Part shown: positions 63,410-64,000 of the stretch, in pieces | Position numbering within the stretch: the stretch's first letter is position 1 | Layout of the letters: every line of letters starts with the position of its first letter | DNA from: CAYSAQ01 sp964429235 | GTDB taxonomy: Bacteria > Margulisbacteria > Riflemargulisbacteria > GWF2-35-9 > DYQY01 | DNA length: 64,000 nt | NCBI GenBank assembly: GCA_964429235.1 | Contig: CAYSAQ010000001.1 | Location: forward strand, 62,001 to 126,000 | Direction: 5' to 3' | Program-made: the position numbers and the translations under genes | The notes under the pieces: model-generated | Told to the model about the DNA's origin: nothing | The model's input: the letters and a program-made list of their open reading frames with translations, nothing else | The model's database searches: none

Positions 63410-64000
63410 CTAACCACTATCTCTTCCATATGAATATTGTCATCACCAAAATCAAAAGTCATTAACATCGTTATATCCTTACTCTTCAAAGAGTAACTTG
63501 ATAGCATTAAATAATCATTAACATTCTTTGTTTGACCAGACATAGCGGTTATATTCTTAACATTTTTTCTAGCTATTACTTCGTTATCACCATCTAAAAC
63601 AAGGATAGTAAGCTCCGGGCGTAATAAAATATTACCTTTATTCAAAATATCAAAACTATAATAAAGCTTCTTAGCTGATAAATTTGCTTTTGTTTCTGCT
63701 ACAGAATAATTAACTAAAGATCTATCAGTAATCTCTTTATGGATAATACTTCCTATTCTCCCTCCAAAACTTAAGCCACTGCCTTTAGGCTGACTCTTAG
63801 GTCTTGCTTCAAAAAATAACACGCCATATTCTCCAGCAGTATCATTTTTCTCTGCTCGTACATTCATCATTACTTGCTTACTCTCACCTGGCTTCAGGGC
63901 AAGGTATGAAGGATAGTATTGCACCGAATCTTCAAGGCTATAATCTGTTCCACCAACAGGCATAAATACTTTTTCATCACCTTTCAATATCCAATCATTC
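63406..64000 (-). CDS. PapD-like periplasmic chaperone, 5' end missing
   Basis: The frame stays open to the window edge, and an in-frame TTG at 63987 is probably not the true start. The visible part resembles the two immunoglobulin domains of fimbrial chaperones: YYPSYLALKPGESKQVMMNVRAEKND, then EYGVLFFEARPKS, and a second domain (KLYYSFDILNKGNILLRPELTILV). It overlaps the usher-like gene by 4 nt. Pilin-type subunits are presumably beyond the window. Confidence 0.65.
   Translation of the reverse strand, partial: NDWILKGDEKVFMPVGGTDYSLEDSVQYYPSYLALKPGESKQVMMNVRAEKNDTAGEYGVLFFEARPKSQPKGSGLSFGGRIGSIIHKEITDRSLVNYSVAETKANLSAKKLYYSFDILNKGNILLRPELTILVLDGDNEVIARKNVKNITAMSGQTKNVNDYLMLSSYSLKSKDITMLMTFDFGDDNIHMEEIVVR

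Overview
The window is AT-rich, gene-dense bacterial chromosome that uses the standard code. It is cut at both ends: a glycogen phosphorylase gene lacks its 5' end on the left, and a PapD-like chaperone gene lacks its 5' end on the right. The gene set suggests an anaerobic (at least facultative) diderm. Pyruvate:ferredoxin oxidoreductase, pyruvate phosphate dikinase, a 2[4Fe-4S] ferredoxin, a 2-hydroxyacyl-CoA dehydratase subunit and a homocitrate-synthase-type protein beside aconitase (probable Re-citrate synthase) indicate fermentative carbon metabolism. LptA- and LptC-like proteins, a Wza-type SLBB export protein, a PorV-like barrel and an usher-like barrel indicate an outer membrane. I cannot place the organism firmly; a Margulisbacteria-like candidate phylum would fit but is a guess.

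Layout. 1-3464 (+): glycogen phosphorylase and a secreted serine hydrolase. 3453-5966 (-): acyl-AMP ligase/ACP/acyltransferase fusion. 6046-13898 (-): one tight operon of glycosyltransferase, dehydratase subunit, lytic transglycosylase, proS, aconitase and Re-citrate-synthase-like enzyme, with a good promoter at 14010-14038. 14064-19150 (-): overlapping murI, AMIN/amidase, WecA/TagO-type transferase and sugar epimerase (cell wall and polymer initiation). 19178-25105 (-): an unknown protein preceded by a palindrome array, a subtilase with a FlgD-like tail, a PorV-like barrel and the polysaccharide export protein. 25220-28963: ppdK and a DUF89 protein. 28964-30156: a small accessory island holding an orphan AbiGi-like phage-defence gene between two strongly structured non-coding elements. 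30153-34012 (-): dnaX, alr, galE. 34013-39800: an alternative sigma factor with a possible leader RNA, a rhodanese, a small coiled-coil protein and PFOR. 39956-43318 (-): bioA, bioD, miaA, dtd. 43324-44257 (-): two unknown genes. 44390-48572 (+): MATE exporter, trkA, trkH. 48569-52805 (-): a large unknown protein and an SLC12-type transporter. 52917-59290 (-, with one + STAS gene): ferredoxin, pgeF, apbE, glycosyltransferase, acpS, WecG/TagA, CsaB-type pyruvyltransferase and a flavoprotein. 59295-64000 (-): lptA, lptC, a TPR-like protein, the usher-like barrel and its chaperone.

Themes. WecA/TagO, WecG/TagA, CsaB and Wza-type genes in one diderm fit a pyruvylated wall polymer that could tether the outer membrane, as in OmpM/SLH systems. 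At least eight genes have a -10 box only 6-8 nt before the start codon and no ribosome binding site, which predicts widespread leaderless mRNAs. A dispersed family of REP-like palindromes sits exactly at stop codons. A palindrome is also translated as the C-terminal tail of BioD. The Re-citrate-synthase-like enzyme carries a C-terminal Cache-like sensor domain. These points and the AbiGi island are the most promising leads. No rRNA, convincing tRNA, CRISPR array, transposase or prophage gene was seen.
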